18,227 nucleotides of DNA, from the NCBI GenBank assembly GCA_032353305.1, contig JAUCNG010371149.1, positions 1-18,227 on the forward strand. The letters are read 5' to 3'. Each line of letters starts with the position of its first letter. Positions within the stretch are counted from its first letter, which is position 1. The notes beneath the pieces were generated by a model, which was given only the letters and a program-made list of their open reading frames with translations, made no database searches and had not been told where the DNA came from. Of the stretch, positions 16,308 through 18,227 are shown in pieces. The position numbers and the translations under genes were made by a program. This DNA comes from Cephalothrix spiralis. Lineage: Eukaryota > Nemertea > Palaeonemertea > Archinemertea > Cephalotrichidae.

Positions 16308-17003
16308 GTATGTTATTGCTTCATATAGTGGGGGGGTCATAGAAAAAATTGGTCAACACCATTTTTAGGCTTTTAATCATGTTTTTTTACCAGTATTATT
16401 ACTTATATACAGCTTAAAGCAACATTTAAAATTAAATTTAGTAGCTAAACAGAGCAAAATGGCAAAAATTGGGTGCGTGGTCAAAATATTTAGGAAAAAA
16501 TTGGCGCGTTGTGGGAAAAATTTTGTCACCCTCTTAATTTTGAGACTTCTTATTGGGCTAGAATAATGAAATTTTGATGTAATAGGGGTTTTCGAGGTCA
16601 GGGAATCGAATGGCGCACATAGTTTTATGATTAGGCTAGATTGCAAATATGAGAACAATATTGGTGCTGAAATCTCAGGAGCCAGGTCCAGGGTTATTTT
16701 TGCGCCAAAATTTTCTTTTTTGACTAAGGATCTTAGAACAACGTATATTTTCCGAAAATGAAGTACATGTACAAACCTAGAAAATTTCAAAATAACACAA
16801 CCCCCCCCCCCCTTACTTAATATTGTCCTTTGTCAATCTACAAATAAGAAATGTCTATAAATAGTAACAAAATTCAAATGTTATTTGCATTGATCTTTAA
16901 AAGTCGAAACATTTTATCTTATCATATATTCGGCGAAGTAATTAATGTTTACGAATATATATAAATCTTTCGTTTTCTATTCAATTCACAATTTTTATTT
17001 CAG
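16308..17003 (+). other. GOGAT intron d-e
   Basis: This is a 696-nt GT-AG intron. A run of 7 G at 16330-16336 and a run of 12 C at 16801-16812 face each other and could be the ends of a small inserted element. The 137-codon minus-strand frame inside (16377-16790) has no recognisable motif and is probably chance in AT-rich DNA. Confidence 0.8.
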
Positions 17004-17142
17004 AAAATATGTAGAAGAGGGTCTTCCTGATCACAGTATTAACATCAAAATGAAGGGATCTGCAGGCCAAAGCTTCTGTGCCTTCCTAGTCAAAGGTGTG
17101 CACGTGAAACTCGAAGGAGATGCTAATGACTATGTCGGAAAG
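17004..17142 (+). CDS. GOGAT: Glutamate synthase exon e: GXGXG beta-helix
   Basis: The first base completes the split Arg codon, giving [15 protein letters not shown]. Then follow [15 protein letters not shown] and [11 protein letters not shown]. These are among the most conserved sequences of the GOGAT right-handed beta-helix domain, a structural spacer between the amidotransferase and synthase sites that is shared with tungsten formylmethanofuran dehydrogenase subunit C. The acceptor tttatttcag ends at 17003 and the donor gtaggt starts at 17143. The exon is 139 nt and ends in phase 0. The open frame runs on to 17307, but that extension is the 398-bp element inserted just after the donor. 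Confidence 0.95.
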
Positions 17143-18099
17143 GTAGGTTGTCAGGGTGTCTACAGAGTCGGGGAGAGGGAGACCTTAAAAAGTCAGGGAA
17201 AAGTTTTAAAGATGCCAGGGAACAGGGTGTCTACAGGGTCAGGGAAACCTGGAAAGTCAGGAAAAGTCAGAGAATTGAAAATTGGTCAGGGAAAGTCAGG
17301 GAATTGAGCTTGTGGTCAGGGAAAATTGTCTGAAACACCGAAATTCTAAAAAAAAAGCCCCCCGAGCCCCCTTAAATCCTCAAAATTATTCGATTAGCAA
17401 AGTGCCTGAAAAGTGATAAACATTCTGCCATATATTCTTGATATTATTTAATTTTTCGATGATAAATACTTAAGAAAGTCAGGGAAAATGGTGAGAAATG
17501 GTCAGGGAAAGTCAGGGAAAATAATTCGGGTAATTCTGTAGACACCCTGGAAAATCAAGGAATACACTTTTCGGTCTATGAAAATTTTCGGATGTACAAA
17601 AATATTGTCGCATCTTTATAATTTCATGTGGATGTCGCGTGGACACTATTATCTGAACTCAGAACTTGTTGCGACAACAAATTATGTATATACTTACTAT
17701 TTTAAAGCTTTCTATTTAGTCCTTTTAAAATTCTGCATTGAACTACAGTTTATTCGGGACTGGCAATGTTCAGCAATTTTGTTCGTCGGTTGCCTGACTC
17801 ATTAGATATCTCGCTAATCAAAGGATGTAACGGCGATCAATAGACTATCACGGCAACACAGTTAATGGAGAACAATATACGTATTGTTGATCAAACTAGC
17901 TTAAGTATGACTAAGAATTGTGGAAAATGGATTTTGACCCCATTTTTTCTCGTGCTAAGGAGAATATTTCGCGGCCAATAGGCTATAGCTTTTTCAAATT
18001 TGGTTGGGTCTAGTCGAGGAAAAAACGGTCTATTAACCCCTGGTTTTGCGTTACTTACCCTATGAGTTCCTGAATTTATGAATTTATTATTATTTTCAG
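17143..18099 (+). other. GOGAT intron e-f
   Basis: This is a 957-nt GT-AG intron. The first 400 nt are almost entirely a small element with 'cagggtgtctacag' ends (17152-17549). The remaining 550 nt are AT-rich, without coding signal or recognised repeats. Confidence 0.85.
17152..17549. mobile_element. 398-bp element with 14-bp perfect inverted ends
   Basis: The left end cagggtgtctacag (17152-17165) is the exact reverse complement of the right end (17536-17549). A second copy of the left-end sequence lies inside at 17223-17236, suggesting a duplicated 5' end or a nested insertion. The interior consists of many 'gtcaggga' words in the left 180 bp and again at 17476-17520. It begins only 9 bp after the donor of exon e. 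No convincing target duplication is visible. It is probably a non-autonomous DNA element of a family common in invertebrate genomes. Confidence 0.72.
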
Positions 18100-18227
18100 G
18101 GCCTTTCCGGAGGTGAAATAATCATCTTCCCACCGAAGGATCTGCCTCAAACATTTTACTCACTTGATAACATTATTGTTGGTAATGTTGTACTTTACGG
18201 AGCCACCTCAGGAAAAGCGTTCATATG
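18100..18227 (+). CDS. GOGAT: Glutamate synthase exon f (cut by window edge)
   Basis: After the acceptor tattttcag the frame gives [12 protein letters not shown] and later [17 protein letters not shown]. Joined to exon e it makes the near-invariant NDYVGK-GLSGG motif of the GXGXG domain. At least 42 codons are present and the sequence is still open at the window edge, so the rest of this domain and any fused NAD(P)H/FAD beta-subunit domain lie to the right. The codon phase (0) agrees with exon e. Confidence 0.94.

Noticed and set aside
16377-16790. 137-codon minus-strand frame in GOGAT intron d-e
   Set aside because: No recognisable domain or motif, AT-driven composition, and it sits inside an intron with clear flanking exons.

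Overview
The window looks like nuclear DNA of an invertebrate animal. It is AT-rich and intron-rich, full of decayed transposon pieces, and contains six well-formed exons of a eukaryotic-type glutamate synthase (NAD(P)H-GOGAT), an enzyme that vertebrates lack but many invertebrates have. The gene and the repeat content would suit a marine or lophotrochozoan invertebrate, but no feature fixes the taxon.

Right part (about 11.05-18.23 kb, plus strand): six consecutive GOGAT exons with GT-AG borders and matching phases encode about 330 residues. They cover the second half of the FMN-binding synthase domain, the [3Fe-4S] cysteine cluster and the first half of the GXGXG beta-helix domain. The gene runs off the right edge. 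Its introns hold short non-autonomous elements: a 303-bp foldback element, a 490-bp element with inverted ends and a 6-bp target duplication, a 398-bp 'cagggtgtctacag' element, a 'gtcaggga' family copy, and two copies of another dispersed repeat.

Left part (1-11.05 kb): no upstream GOGAT exon is visible. If the gene is complete, this is one intron of at least 11 kb. It is packed with broken protein-coding fragments, nearly all on the minus strand. Four copies (A-D) belong to one uncharacterised protein family recognisable by DFAEN, FEAGHGKGACDG, IHAVC and CYCQQC motifs. Between them lie a Crypton/DUF3504-like tyrosine recombinase fragment, a Mutator-like transposase fragment, a RecQ-like helicase fragment with a broken Walker A, and a psq-type helix-turn-helix fragment. 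A tRNA-derived SINE interrupts copy B, and the tail of a second SINE follows copy C. Two fragments (Mutator-like and copy D) end in exact inverted duplications, one of them a 104-bp perfect palindrome. Comparing copies A-D shows that many simple open reading frames here are out-of-frame shadows. The true frame can be followed only across frameshifts.

There is no operon logic. The window reads as one host metabolic gene whose upstream intron or flank has become a transposon graveyard. The most novel material is the repeated FAEN/FEAGHGKG family, with its zinc-finger-like, cysteine-cluster and small-barrel regions, and the snap-back junctions.
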